This document shows positions 1-9,640 of a stretch of 61,967 nt of DNA, piece by piece. The translations under genes and the position numbers were made by a program. The notes under the pieces are model-generated. The model made no database searches. It had not been told where the DNA came from and saw only the letters and a program-made list of their open reading frames with translations. Position 1 is the first letter of the stretch; each line of letters begins with the position of its first letter. Source of the stretch: Allomuricauda sp. M10 (GTDB taxonomy: Bacteria > Bacteroidota > Bacteroidia > Flavobacteriales > Flavobacteriaceae). The stretch is taken from assembly GCF_020782875.1 (NCBI RefSeq), contig NZ_JAJGBN010000010.1, forward strand, positions 1 through 61,967, read 5' to 3'.

Positions 1-6
1 ATGCAT

Positions 7-14
7 TATCTTTA
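7..14 (+). promoter_or_regulatory. Probable -7 element of the amidohydrolase gene
   Basis: TATCTTTA matches the Bacteroidota -7 consensus TAnnTTTG at seven of eight positions and lies 17 bases before the ATG at 32. The -33 region is outside the window. Confidence 0.4.
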
Positions 15-31
15 GCAAAAATCACCGGGAA

Positions 32-1368
32 ATGCTTAAACTTCAACTCTTCATTTGCTTTCTTTTGACCAATGTATTAATGTTCTCCCAACAAAATCAG
101 CTAAAAGCACTTGTAGGTGGAACTTTAATTGATGGATTTGGTTCAAATCCGATTAAAAACAGTGTAATCCTAATTGATGGTGAGCGAATTACAGCTGTAG
201 GTACCGTGGAGACCCTTCCTGTTCTGATCATGCTGAAGTAATATCCACTGAAGGTATGAGTATACTTCCAGGATTATGGGATATGCATGTGCATACCATG
301 ATCAATGGGCATGCGGATTATGCCTATTGGGACAAGACATATCCTCCATTGCTCAAAGATGTAATCATGCCTGCATCGGCCTACCAATTATTAATGGCAG
401 GTGTTACTAGTGCCCGAGATCTTGGTGCCCCTTTGGAAGAAAGTATCGCCGTACGCGATGCAATCAATTCTGGTAAAATTCCAGGATCAACTTTATATGT
501 TTCCGGACCATTTATTCAACACGAACCGTACCCTGGTACCGAAGATTTTAGATGGGGCGTTTCCAATGCTGAAGATGGTAGAAAAAAAATTAGGAAATTG
601 GCAAATGCAGGTGTGGATGTCATCAAGCTGATAGATCATGATCAAATGACCATGGATGAATTGCGGGCAGTGGTTGATGAAGCACATAAACATAATTTAA
701 AGGTTGTAGCACATGGTCATCGACCCGAAGAAATTCGTAGAGGTTTAGAGGTAGGTGTCGATTGTTTTGAACATACTGGATTGTCGTCCGCTCCTAGCTA
801 TCCTGACGATATCATAAAAATGATAGTTGAACGTACGGCCCAAATGAACAAAGGACCACTTTTTTGGTGCCCAACCGTAGAAGGTCTTTATAATTATGAG
901 TACGTAAGGGATAATCAAGAGGTGCTGGATGATACCTCGTGGCACCTAGGACTACCGGATAGTGTGATAACCGATATCAAGAATAGTTTTAAGCACCCAG
1001 ATAGACTTCCATATTTTCAACTAACACCCTCTAGAAAGCCCACCCTTCAGACTAAAATGAAACAGTTGTTAGATGCAGGTGTTGTACTGATGATCGGGAC
1101 TGATAGTGGGATTCCGATGAAGTTCCATAGCCAATCCACTTGGAACGAACTAGATGTTTGGGTGAACGAGTTTGGTATTGACCCTATGTACGCCATACGT
1201 GCTGCCACCTATTGGCCAGCCCTTTGGATGGGTGTAGCAGATGATGTTGGCACGGTTACTCCTGGAAAGTATGCGGATATTATAGCGGTAAAAGGTGATG
1301 TTATGCGGTACATCAGTTTACTGCAAGATGTAGATATGGTCATTAAACATGGTAAACGCTATAAATAA
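32..1368 (+). pseudogene. Secreted amidohydrolase family protein, frameshifted
   Basis: Metal-dependent amidohydrolase of the imidazolonepropionase-like/prolidase group, exported. The first part (32-241) encodes a signal peptide ending near MFSQQ and the start of the N-terminal beta domain (GGTLIDGFGSNP, ITAVGTVETLP). The rest (from about 220 to 1368, readable as an ORF from 256) continues in another frame with GLWDMHVHT (HxH metal ligands), VIKLIDHDQ (the position of the bridging Lys), AHGH, FEHTG, GTDSGIP (catalytic Asp) and the C-terminal GKYADIIAVKGD. Joining the frames around 216-224 by restoring one base gives a continuous PVPDHAEVISTEGMSILPG, so one base appears to be missing there. 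All visible active-site motifs are intact, so this is either a recent loss-of-function mutation or a sequencing error. Substrate cannot be told; relatives act on dipeptides or cyclic amides. Confidence 0.8.
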
Positions 1369-1376
1369 CCAACTAT

Positions 1377-2009
1377 TTGACGCCTAAAACCAATCCTACC
1401 CTTCTTGAGGAACGGTGGAATGCCTATTCCCATGCCCTTGGAATTGCATTGGCTTTATTAGGAAGCTTTTTGCTTTTTCAAAATGAAGCAGTCCAACCCT
1501 ATCTAAAAGGAAGTCTTTTAGTATATTCGATTTCCTTGGTATTGTTGTTCTCAACATCCACAGTTTACCACTCTGTTCAAAATCCAAAAGTGAAAAGGAA
1601 GCTTAGGATACTCGATCATATCAGCATCTATTATTTGATAGCCGGAACGTATACCCCTGTTTGCTTGACCGTATTATTGCCATCAAAAGGTTGGTTGTTA
1701 TTTTTTATGGTTTGGGGTATTGCTTTGTTCGGAACTATTCTTAAACTTTTTTTTACGGGTAAGCTGGAAGCTTTCTCCCTGGTCCTATATGGTGTAATGG
1801 GATGGTTGATCGTTATCGATCTGCCCTATTTATTGGAACATATGTCTACAAAAGGCTTGTTATATCTTTCCTTGGGAGGTGCATTTTATACCATTGGCAT
1901 TCTGTTTTATGCCATAAAAAAAATACCATATAATCATCTTATATGGCATTTTTTTGTCTTGGGAGGTGCGATAAGCCATTGGTGGCTTATCTATAAATTA
2001 ATCCAATAG
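1377..2009 (+). CDS. Hemolysin III family (PAQR-type) membrane protein
   Basis: Seven-transmembrane protein of the YqfA/hemolysin III branch of the PAQR superfamily, 210 residues, the usual size. Diagnostic motifs are visible: EERWNAYSHALG at the N terminus (E...N..sH), STSTVYHS (S..YH), LDHISIYYLIAGTYTP and the last-helix GGAISHWW. The Ser/His/Asp/His residues are the metal-hydrolase-like ligands of this family. The only workable start is TTG at 1377, eight bases after the amidohydrolase stop, and the protein begins exactly where relatives do. Its 3' end overlaps the convergent lipoprotein gene by 12 bases. The true substrate of bacterial members is unclear; the hemolysin name is historical. 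Confidence 0.82.
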   Translation: MTPKTNPTLLEERWNAYSHALGIALALLGSFLLFQNEAVQPYLKGSLLVYSISLVLLFSTSTVYHSVQNPKVKRKLRILDHISIYYLIAGTYTPVCLTVLLPSKGWLLFFMVWGIALFGTILKLFFTGKLEAFSLVLYGVMGWLIVIDLPYLLEHMSTKGLLYLSLGGAFYTIGILFYAIKKIPYNHLIWHFFVLGGAISHWWLIYKLIQ

Positions 2010-4219
2010 AAAATTGGGTGCACGGTAATAATATCCCTGGGAAGTAGATTTAAACTTCGATTCCATTTTAGGTGAAATCGTATATGGGAACTTGTTATCC
2101 TTTATTACACCATTCAAAAAGCTATCAAAATCAAGGATGCCTTCAAATCCCTTTAACTCTACTTGTTGTACTTTAAATCCGCTATTCTCGTAAATGGGGT
2201 AAAAGCCCCAGGTTTGTATTTCTTCCGGAATTTGAGGTAATATTACTTGATCCATCTTCTGGCTATCAAATGCAATGTTCCATCTATATGAGATATTCAA
2301 TCCGTTGATGATCTCTGGGGTATCGGAATCAATAAATATTTTGCCCATCGTATGACCAGAACCAGATTTGGTCAAGTTAATTTGGTTGTTCAAATAGGTG
2401 TAATCTATGGTCCAATCCACCGGGCTAAAACTTAATTCTGGTTCACCCGTCCTTTCCGTAAAGTAGTCATTTATCCTAACTGTGTATTTGTAATTTGAAA
2501 AAGCATTGTTAAAGAAGTAAGGGACACCATTTGGTGGAATATATCCATAACCATAATTATGAATCAAATGTGAAACATTGTTGTTGAAATCTTCCTGGCT
2601 CAGATAACCTTGAAGCTCAATGGTTGTGCTTTCAAACGCTTGCCCGTTCATGACAGGTTCATAAAATCTTTGTTCAACACCTTGGGTGGAAAACATATCT
2701 GCCGAAACGACCAGGTTGGAAAGTGAACTTGGATCCAAAAGGGCATAGGAATAATTGTTCAAGGTGTTATTGTATAGTGCTAGATAAATAGCAGATGACT
2801 TCAAGGAACTGTTGACATTGTATTTTTGGGTAACAGAAATTTCTTCTGTTGGCCCATTTTCAGCTTGATGGAAATAACCATAGTAATCAAAGCCTTGTCC
2901 TATTAGATTCAATTCATCATTAAAATCGAAATTTTCCGTCGGGATTATATAGGAATCCACTTGGCTGGAAAATCTGTAATAGGTACTTAAATTGATTTGC
3001 GGAAGCAATGATGGTGAAATATTCTGCACCGTCGTGAATTCACTAGAATTACCTAGGGACCCACTTATATACTCTCCAAAAGTCAGCATATATTCAAATT
3101 CACCTCCGATTTCATTTAAAGTATGTAGTCTTATGATTTCCGAATCACTATAAATTCTTTCAACATCCAACAATTGACCGTCCATTCCAGAGGCAAAGAC
3201 AAACAATCTTGCCGTGTTGGTGCCATAAAAATTGGCGGGAATGGCAATGGTTATCAATCTTCTCAAAATTTCAATAGGGTATTCTTCCATGCTTTCATTT
3301 CCCAGGGCGTCCAAAGCTTTGATATAAACACTAATTGCCCCAGTGGCAAAAGCAGCAGGGTCTAATTCCCACTCATAGTTGGGTGCGCTTTCAATAAGGA
3401 GTTGAGAGGATTCCCCTAATAGAAACTCGACTGAGGTAATATCCGAGTATTCATCCGTAACATTAGGATTAAAAAGTGTTGGTTCATCAATGATTTGATT
3501 GGCCTCTAGTGATTCCAAAGCAATTGTCGGTCCTGTGTTATCGGCAATAAAGGTTACATCAAAGGTTGCTGTATTTTGAGCAAGATCAACGGCTTCGATT
3601 TTGAAAGCGTTATTACCATCATTCAAATCCAACGTGTTGATGTTGATTTCAAATACCCCATCGGTAATTTCTTGAAGTAGTTCATTGTTTAAAAATGTTT
3701 TAACCGATGTAAGACCTTCGTTGTCAGTCACCTCAAAGGTAACAGCATTTACGTCTCCATTAATGATACTTGAATTTAATAAGGAAACATTGACAATTGA
3801 AGGCAACTCATTGTCTATATGTATGATTTGCTCTGAAACCCCTTCGTTTCCAGAGGTGTCCGTGGCCACAATTTTTAAAATATAATCCTGAAACTTTCCA
3901 GTACTTGGAATTTTCGAGGAGTAACCAGATAGGTCAATCGTGAGTTGAAAAGGTGCACTGCTGTCCTCGCCTACTTTTTGATCATTGATAAATGCCTCCA
4001 CTTTGGCAACTCCACCAGCATCCTGTGCACTGATATTAATGGTAATTTGATTGCTGAAAACTGGTGGCTCGCCAGTAGAATTGTTGGTTGATCCTGCTAT
4101 TTGAACACCGACAGTTGGTGCAGTGACATCCGGTTCTGGTGTTGGATCTTCAGAATCTGAGGAGCAGGAAATAACAAAAAGAAAAAAAATAAGATTTGGA
4201 ATGGTAAGTATTTTTTCAT
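1998..4219 (-). CDS. Large Ig-repeat lipoprotein, signal peptide out of frame
   Basis: The body (uninterrupted from 1998 to beyond 4001) holds two to three cadherin/Ig-like repeats (TAPTVGVQI..., LPSIVNVSLLNSSIINGD, TGPTIALESLEANQIID) followed by about 400 residues I do not recognise. Reading upstream of 4001 in the same frame gives FVISCSSDSEDPTPEPD, a clear lipobox followed by acidic residues, but no start codon. The start MKKYLPFQILFFF begins at 4219 in another frame, and the two meet at an A5-G-A8 tract (4176-4189 on the plus strand). One extra T on the coding strand would restore a lipoprotein of about 740 residues. Either the tract is a phase-variable switch, the gene is broken, or the assembly lost a base in a homopolymer. 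Function unknown; a surface binding or adhesion role is a guess from the Ig repeats. Confidence 0.7.
4176..4189. repeat. A5-G-A8 homopolymer tract at a frameshift
   Basis: Five A, one G and eight A on the plus strand, inside the signal-peptide codons of the Ig-repeat lipoprotein. A one-base change in its length switches the downstream 740-residue protein in or out of frame, as in slipped-strand phase variation. Homopolymer miscalls in long-read data look identical. Confidence 0.6.
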
Positions 4220-4332
4220 GCGCAAGGTTGAGTTTAATTTTTTAAATCTAACCCAAATTGTCAATACCACAAAAATAGTATCAAAAAATGTCGGAATATT
4301 CGACAAAGGGTGTGATAGGACAAAACTATTGC

Positions 4333-5019
4333 TTATACCAAATAGGCAATCCCAACTCCCAGAATAATGACCAACAATTTCCTCAAATTGAAGGCATGCC
4401 CTTGGGAGCTTTCAAATAGGATAATGGTAGAGATATGGAAGAACACCCCAATGGCCAAAGCGGTCAAAAATTGGCCATAATTGGCAATCCAAGGAGAGGT
4501 GGACAAGTAACTGCCTAGTGGGGTCATCAAGGAAAAGGCAGTAACAAACAATAAAATGGAACCCATCTTCATCTTGGAGTTGATGAAAAAGATACTTAAA
4601 ATGATGGCAATCGGAATTTTATGGATCACGATACCGTATAAAATGGCATTATTACCGTGAATGGGAACGCCTTCGACAAGCGCGTGAATGGAGAGGCTCA
4701 AGAACAACAAAGTCGGAAATTTATTTTCCTTCAAATGGATGTGCATATGTCCATGTTCCGCTCCCTTGGAAAAGAATTCCAAAAAGATCTGTAATAAAAT
4801 TCCACCCAAAATAAACAGGGCAACAGTCTTTGGATTGTTATCTTCATAAACTTCAGGCAATAGTTCAAAAAAGGTGAGGGACAATAAAAAGGCACCGCTA
4901 AAGGCCAATAGAAGCTTAATGTTCCCGGTGTTTTGTGGCTTGATGAACCAAACAAAGGCAAACCCGATCCAAACGGCCAACATGGGGATGATATAAACGA
5001 AAAGTGAAGGAAAATCCAT
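4333..5019 (-). CDS. ZIP family metal cation transporter
   Basis: Polytopic inner-membrane protein, 228 residues, of the ZIP (zinc/iron-regulated transporter) family, which brings divalent metals into the cytoplasm. Seven to eight hydrophobic segments are visible. The helix-4 motif appears as SIHALVEGVP and the helix-5 motif as GIVIHKIPIA, the two metal-binding signatures of the family. The cytoplasmic loop carries the short His-rich stretch EHGHMHIHL, common in zinc-handling members. It is divergent from the THUMP methyltransferase with 56 bases between the starts. Metal specificity cannot be read from sequence; zinc is the default guess. Confidence 0.87.
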   Translation of the reverse strand: MDFPSLFVYIIPMLAVWIGFAFVWFIKPQNTGNIKLLLAFSGAFLLSLTFFELLPEVYEDNNPKTVALFILGGILLQIFLEFFSKGAEHGHMHIHLKENKFPTLLFLSLSIHALVEGVPIHGNNAILYGIVIHKIPIAIILSIFFINSKMKMGSILLFVTAFSLMTPLGSYLSTSPWIANYGQFLTALAIGVFFHISTIILFESSQGHAFNLRKLLVIILGVGIAYLV

Positions 5020-5027
5020 AGGCAGAC

Positions 5028-5055
5028 TTGATGGTGTAAAAATAGCCTATTTTTG
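5028..5055 (+). promoter_or_regulatory. Promoter of the THUMP methyltransferase gene
   Basis: TTG at 5028-5030, 17 bases, then TATTTTTG at 5048-5055: an exact match to the Bacteroidota TTG-N17-23-TAnnTTTG promoter, 20 bases before the ATG at 5076. Confidence 0.65.
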
Positions 5056-5075
5056 CGGAAAGATGTATTGAAGGT

Positions 5076-6242
5076 ATGGCGGGAAATTTTAAAATGATGG
5101 CGAAGACCCTGTATGGTTTCGAGCCTATTTTGGCAAAGGAACTTCGGGATTTGGGTGCCGGACAGGTGGTAGAGGGCGTAAGGAACGTAACCTTTGAAGG
5201 GGACACAGGCTTTATGTACAAGGCCAATTTGTGCTTACGAACCGCTTTAAAGGTGTATAAGCCCATAAAAACGTTTCAGGTTTTTAATGAAAAAGATCTC
5301 TATAACCATATCTATTCCTTGGATTGGCCCTCTCTCTTCGATGTTGAGAAAAACTTCGCCATTGATTCAATTGTAACTTCGGATGTGTTCAACAACTCCA
5401 TGTTTGTGTCCTTGAAGGCGAAGGATGCCATTGTGGATAAATTCCGGGCGGTGGTGAGGCAACGTCCCAATGTAAGCACACAAGATCCCGATGTTAGAAT
5501 CAATATCCATATCTTCAAAAATACGTGTACCGTTTCCTTGGATAGCTCTGGGAGTTCCCTGCATCAACGTGGGTATCGTATCCTGACCAATATTGCACCT
5601 ATAAACGAAGTTTTGGCGGCAGGATTACTATTGATGAGTGGTTGGGACGGACAATCGGATTTTTTGGATCCCATGTGTGGTAGTGGTACTTTTTTGATCG
5701 AAGCGGCCATGATCGCTTGTAATATTCCGGCCAACATCAACAGGGAATCCTATGCCTTTATGCATTGGAAGGATTATGACCCTGAATTGCACCAAAAAAT
5801 TGTGGATGCCAGTTTGAAGAAAACTAGGGAATTCCATCACAAGATCTTAGGGTACGACAAAGCTCCATCGGCAGTTAGAAAATCTCAGGAAAATGCTGAA
5901 AACGCCAATTTAGCTGAATACATCACAGTGGAACGTAAGGATTTCTTTTATACCGAAAAACCAGTTGATGGGCCGTTGCACATAGTGTTCAATCCTCCGT
6001 ATGGGGAACGTTTGCCCATTGATGTGGAGGAATTTTACGCCAAAATAGGGGATACGTTAAAGCAGAGTTACCCTGGAACAAAAGCTTGGTTGATCACATC
6101 CAACCTAGAAGCGTTAAAACATGTTGGCCTTAGACCATCCCAAAAAATAAAGGCGTTCAATGGAAAATTGGAATCCAAATTTGTGCAGTATGAAATGTAT
6201 GAAGGAAGCCGAAAAGCCAAACCTCATAACAATCCGAGTTGA
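5076..6242 (+). CDS. THUMP-domain class I RNA methyltransferase (RlmL-like)
   Basis: Predicted N2-guanine rRNA methyltransferase related to the N-terminal half of RlmL (23S rRNA m2G2445), 388 residues. The N-terminal part (about 5-155) is the ferredoxin-like plus THUMP RNA-binding region beginning KTLYGFEPILAKELRDLGA. The C-terminal Rossmann domain has the SAM-binding FLDPMCGSGTFLIEAA near residue 195 and the catalytic NPPYGERL near 306. The RlmK half found in enterobacterial fusions is absent, as usual in Bacteroidota. ATG 5076 is chosen over 5094 because it fits the promoter distance and the typical N terminus. A bidirectional terminator follows. Confidence 0.88.
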   Translation: MAGNFKMMAKTLYGFEPILAKELRDLGAGQVVEGVRNVTFEGDTGFMYKANLCLRTALKVYKPIKTFQVFNEKDLYNHIYSLDWPSLFDVEKNFAIDSIVTSDVFNNSMFVSLKAKDAIVDKFRAVVRQRPNVSTQDPDVRINIHIFKNTCTVSLDSSGSSLHQRGYRILTNIAPINEVLAAGLLLMSGWDGQSDFLDPMCGSGTFLIEAAMIACNIPANINRESYAFMHWKDYDPELHQKIVDASLKKTREFHHKILGYDKAPSAVRKSQENAENANLAEYITVERKDFFYTEKPVDGPLHIVFNPPYGERLPIDVEEFYAKIGDTLKQSYPGTKAWLITSNLEALKHVGLRPSQKIKAFNGKLESKFVQYEMYEGSRKAKPHNNPS

Positions 6243-6343
6243 GAATGTAACAATGGGTTAAAAAATTTGGATAAGTGAATTAATTGATTAGCTTTGGTAA
6301 GTTTTTAAAAGCAAAAACTAACTAACTCAATCTAATTGCAAAG

Positions 6344-6373
6344 AAAAAGAGCCTGATTGATCAGGCTCTTTTT
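6344..6373. terminator. Bidirectional rho-independent terminator
   Basis: A 13-bp perfect stem (6344-6356 with 6361-6373, AAAAAGAGCCTGA) and a TTGA loop, with A and T runs on both sides, between the convergent THUMP methyltransferase and VOC genes. It can serve both strands. Confidence 0.88.
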
Positions 6374-6714
6374 TATTTGTCGGACCAAATGGCCAGTTCA
6401 TTGCCCGAAGGGTCCGTAAAATGGAACCTTCTGCCTCCTGGGAACGAAAAGATTTCCTGAACAATGGTGCCACCTGATCGTACTACTTTTTCTTGGATTT
6501 CCTCTAAATTATCATGGTAAAGGACCACCAATGCCCCGTTGGTTATGGTTTCGTTAGATTGGGCAAAACCACCTTCAAGACCACTATTGGAAAAGGCAAT
6601 ATATTCAGGACCGTAATCGGTAAAAGTCCAACCAAATGTCAGGCCATAAAATTCTTTGATCTTACCAAGATCTTTGCCCTTAAATTCGATGTAGTTAATC
6701 TTGTTGTTTTCCAT
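6373..6714 (-). CDS. VOC family (glyoxalase/bleomycin-resistance-like) protein
   Basis: Small cytoplasmic protein of 113 residues with the vicinal-oxygen-chelate fold: INYIEFKGKDLGKIKEFYGLTFGW at the N terminus and the closing strand FHFTDPSGNELAIWS. A single VOC module of this size acts as a homodimer, binding a metal or small molecule. It starts one base after the DUF6048 stop, so it is probably the last gene of the rlmD operon. The specific substrate is not predictable; most genomic members of this subgroup are uncharacterised. Confidence 0.8.
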   Translation of the reverse strand: MENNKINYIEFKGKDLGKIKEFYGLTFGWTFTDYGPEYIAFSNSGLEGGFAQSNETITNGALVVLYHDNLEEIQEKVVRSGGTIVQEIFSFPGGRRFHFTDPSGNELAIWSDK

Positions 6715-6715
6715 C

Positions 6716-7477
6716 TTATTGTGGATTTGGTTCTTTTTTCTTCTTCGATTTTTTGTAAAAAGGAATCAGATAGGTGATGGAATAATTGTAGTTCACTCCA
6801 AAATTGCTGCCATCAGTGACCTTGTTGAATCCAGGGATCCAGAGATTGGGAAAATTTTCATCTTCCTTGTTGGTGATCAAAAAACCAAGTCGGGCACTCA
6901 TGCCCACATAAATATTGGCAAAAAGTTCCGCTTTGATTCCGACCACCAACTCCAGCCAAGAAGCCGTCAATCCTGTAAATTCACGTCCTGGCTCGGCCCC
7001 TGCCAAGAATTCTTGATTGTAATATTGATTGCTGTCAAAAATGGAGTAATCGTTTAGGGTTTGGCTAAAGCTTGCTACCGCATACCGTCCGCCAAGAATG
7101 ATGGAATTGTTCATCCCGAACCAGTTCTCGTAGGTGTTCATATCCACACCAGCCTTTATGTAACTTCCTGTTGTTTCAAAATTATACAAAAGAGTCTGGG
7201 ACAGGTTTTCGGATTGGGTTTTGGTTTCGTTCCCTATTTCGGCGGCCAAATACAATTTATGGGTAAGGCGATAGTCCCCGACCAACTCAAGCCCCGTATA
7301 ATCTTCATCAACAAAAGAAAGGACCAGTTTGCTGATGTCCGCGCCCACTCGAAGGCCGTATTGCTCCTTGTACTCCACCGTATCCTTTTTCTGAAGGTCA
7401 ATGGGTTCACTTTGCCCCAATAAATTAAGGGGCAAAAGGATTAAGGTGAGACTAATAATATATTTTGACATGTACAT
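6716..7477 (-). CDS. DUF6048 family protein, outer-membrane beta-barrel-like
   Basis: Exported protein of about 250 residues with signal peptide MSKYIISLTLILLPLNLLGQ and alternating beta-strands with aromatic girdles (LRVGADISKLVLSF, YLAAEIGNETKTQS, GSYIKAGVDMNTY, LVVGIKAELFANIYVGMSARLGF), ending in a basic Lys-rich tail. I assign DUF6048 from its content and its position after rlmD and DUF6452, an order common in Flavobacteriia. The start may be 7477 or, two codons later, 7471; either overlaps the DUF6452 gene, implying translational coupling. Function unknown; a small outer-membrane barrel is the likely fold. Confidence 0.72.
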   Translation of the reverse strand: MYMSKYIISLTLILLPLNLLGQSEPIDLQKKDTVEYKEQYGLRVGADISKLVLSFVDEDYTGLELVGDYRLTHKLYLAAEIGNETKTQSENLSQTLLYNFETTGSYIKAGVDMNTYENWFGMNNSIILGGRYAVASFSQTLNDYSIFDSNQYYNQEFLAGAEPGREFTGLTASWLELVVGIKAELFANIYVGMSARLGFLITNKEDENFPNLWIPGFNKVTDGSNFGVNYNYSITYLIPFYKKSKKKKEPNPQ

Positions 7478-7964
7478 TATCGGAGTTTTCTACAGATTCT
7501 TGAACCACTTTAATATCCTGGATCCAGTTATTGGCGCTTGCAGGCAGTGAAACACTTAGGTTGTCAAAGTTCATCACAAAACCGCAGGCACTTGAAATAA
7601 AAGCTTCTCTTGTGGTATAGGTAAAAGTAAGGGTATCAATGTTTCCAGTTTCCTCACCGGTATCCGCATCGTCCGCAGAATTGGTGATAAAGGCAAAAGA
7701 TGTGGTAGTGGCATCAGAACGGATCGGAATTCCTATGGAATCCAAATTGCTTGAACGGTCGGTGAAGGTATTCACGGCACTGTTCAGAATGACTTCCTTA
7801 ATCCGTAATGAGGGTACATCTTTACTTGCCGTGGTATCGGCAATATCATAAAATCTGACAATCAGTAACGGAGTATCTCCGTTTACACAGATATCATCCT
7901 TTTCACAGGAGGAAACATAAATGACCATGGAGATGATAAGTAGGAAGGGGATTATTTTCTTCAT
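7452..7964 (-). CDS. DUF6452 family lipoprotein
   Basis: 170-residue lipoprotein: signal peptide MKKIIPFLLIISMVIYVSSC with a lipobox Cys at 20, then EKDDICVNGDTPLLIVRFYD, the typical DUF6452 opening. The rest is a beta-rich domain (LTFTYTTREAFISSACGFVMNFDNL) with a pair of conserved Cys. It lies between rlmD (21 bases upstream) and DUF6048 (overlapping). The constant pairing of the DUF6452 lipoprotein with the DUF6048 barrel suggests they work together at the outer membrane; the role is not known. Confidence 0.75.
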   Translation of the reverse strand: MKKIIPFLLIISMVIYVSSCEKDDICVNGDTPLLIVRFYDIADTTASKDVPSLRIKEVILNSAVNTFTDRSSNLDSIGIPIRSDATTTSFAFITNSADDADTGEETGNIDTLTFTYTTREAFISSACGFVMNFDNLSVSLPASANNWIQDIKVVQESVENSDNVHVKIYY

Positions 7965-7985
7965 TCCGGTTTACTGTCCTTTTAA

Positions 7986-9404
7986 TTAAAGATTGGCCCG
8001 TTTTTCCAAAAGTACAACATTTTCAACGTGATGGGTCTGTGGAAACATATCAACGGGTTGTACTTTGGTGACTTCGTACAATTCCTTCATAAGAGCCAAA
8101 TCCCTCGCTTGGGTTGCGCTATTGCAGCTTACATAAACAATTTTAGGTGGGGCCACTTGTAATAATTGCTCCACCACATTTTTGTGCATGCCATCCCGTG
8201 GGGGATCGGTGATGATCACAGCAGGTTGCCCATGTTGGGCAATGAATTGATCGTTGAAGACATTTTTCATATCCCCAACAAAAAATTCAACATTGGTAAT
8301 ATTGTTATGACTAGCATTGGCCTTGGCATCTTCAATGGCTTCGGGAACCGATTCCACCCCAATAACCTTTTTGGCCTTTTTTGAAACGAATTGTGCAATG
8401 GTCCCGGTTCCGGTATAAAGATCATAAACCAGTTCATCACCGGTAAGTCCTGCAAAATTCCGGGTCACTTTGTAAAGTTCATATGCCTGTTCCGAATTGG
8501 TCTGGTAGAACGATTTGGCGTTGATCTTGAATTGCAGCCCTTCCATTTCCTCAAAAATATGATCACGTCCTGAAAAGCAGATCACTTCTTGATCGTAAAT
8601 GGTGTCATTTTGTTTGGAATTGATGACGTAGAGCAAAGAGGTGATTTCAGGAAAAGTTTGAGCCAAATGGTTCAAAAGCAGCTCCCGCTGTTCTTTTTTA
8701 TCTTCAAAAAATTGAACGAGCAACATGATTTCCCCTGTGGAAGCGGTGCGTATCATCATGGTGCGCAAAAGCCCCTCTTGTTTTCGGGGATCAAAAAAGG
8801 ATAATCCATTTTTGATGGCAAATAGTTTGGTTTCCAATCTAATGGCGTTGGAGGGGTCTTGTTGTAAGTGACATTTTTTTATGTCCAGAATCTTGTCCCA
8901 CATCCCTGGAATATGAAATCCCAAAGCCCTGCGATCTTCAATGTCCTTCTCGGAATTGATTTCTGATTCCGTTAACCACCGACTGCTGGAAAAGGAGAAT
9001 TCCATTTTGTTCCTGTAGAAATATTGCTTCTTGGAACCTAAAATGGGGCTGATTTCTGGAAGTTCCAGATGGCCGATGCGTTTTAGATTGTTCTCCACTT
9101 CATTTTGTTTGAAATGAAGTTGGTGTTCATAGGCCATGTTTTGCCATTTACAACCTCCGCAAACGCCAAAATGCTGGCACTCGGGCTGGGTCCTTTTATC
9201 GGAAAGGATATGGAAACGTGTGGCAACACCTTCAAAATAGGCGCTTCTCTTTTTGGTGGTCATTACATCCACCACATCGCCAGGAACGGCATTGGACAAA
9301 AAGACCACCCTGCCATCCGGCGCCTTACCTACTGATTTTCCCTTGGCCCCGGCATCAACTACCGTTACGTTTTCAAAAGTTTGTCGCTTGTTCTTACTAC
9401 GCAT
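7986..9404 (-). CDS. rlmD: 23S rRNA (uracil-1939-C5)-methyltransferase RlmD
   Basis: SAM-dependent enzyme making m5U1939 in 23S rRNA, 472 residues. An N-terminal TRAM domain (about 1-65, VTVVDAGAKGKSVGKAPDGRVVF) is followed by the iron-sulfur cysteines in PECQHFGVCGGCKW and a later KKCHL. The C-terminal TrmA/RumA-type Rossmann domain has YDLYTGTGTIAQF, TDPPRDGMHKNVV and the catalytic Cys in YVSCNSATQARDL. This is the first gene of the operon rlmD-DUF6452-DUF6048-VOC. It could in principle be RlmC or RlmCD, but length and iron-sulfur motif support RlmD-like. Confidence 0.9.
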   Translation of the reverse strand: MRSKNKRQTFENVTVVDAGAKGKSVGKAPDGRVVFLSNAVPGDVVDVMTTKKRSAYFEGVATRFHILSDKRTQPECQHFGVCGGCKWQNMAYEHQLHFKQNEVENNLKRIGHLELPEISPILGSKKQYFYRNKMEFSFSSSRWLTESEINSEKDIEDRRALGFHIPGMWDKILDIKKCHLQQDPSNAIRLETKLFAIKNGLSFFDPRKQEGLLRTMMIRTASTGEIMLLVQFFEDKKEQRELLLNHLAQTFPEITSLLYVINSKQNDTIYDQEVICFSGRDHIFEEMEGLQFKINAKSFYQTNSEQAYELYKVTRNFAGLTGDELVYDLYTGTGTIAQFVSKKAKKVIGVESVPEAIEDAKANASHNNITNVEFFVGDMKNVFNDQFIAQHGQPAVIITDPPRDGMHKNVVEQLLQVAPPKIVYVSCNSATQARDLALMKELYEVTKVQPVDMFPQTHHVENVVLLEKRANL

Positions 9405-9572
9405 GGCGCAAAAGTAACTTCTTTTTGGTATTTGGAGGCTCCAAGCTTCTTAAATCGAACCTAAACTTTACAGCTAAATTGCAGTAGAATCAAGCATGAC
9501 AAGGCCTTGCTATTGAACAATAATTTGTAATTTGCGGGCACTTCTAGGGATGATTTCTCTCCCACGCTGCTT

Positions 9573-9588
9573 TTTCGAGTCCTCGAAA
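9573..9588. promoter_or_regulatory. Palindrome in the rocD leader
   Basis: A perfect 7-bp inverted repeat, TTTCGAG-TC-CTCGAAA, about 50 bases before the rocD start. It may be an operator for the gene or a short leader hairpin. No run of T follows it, so a terminator is unlikely. Confidence 0.35.
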
Positions 9589-9640
9589 GAATAAAGGTAT
9601 TGTAGGAATGGTTGTTTTATGAATTTTAAAAATTATTGAA

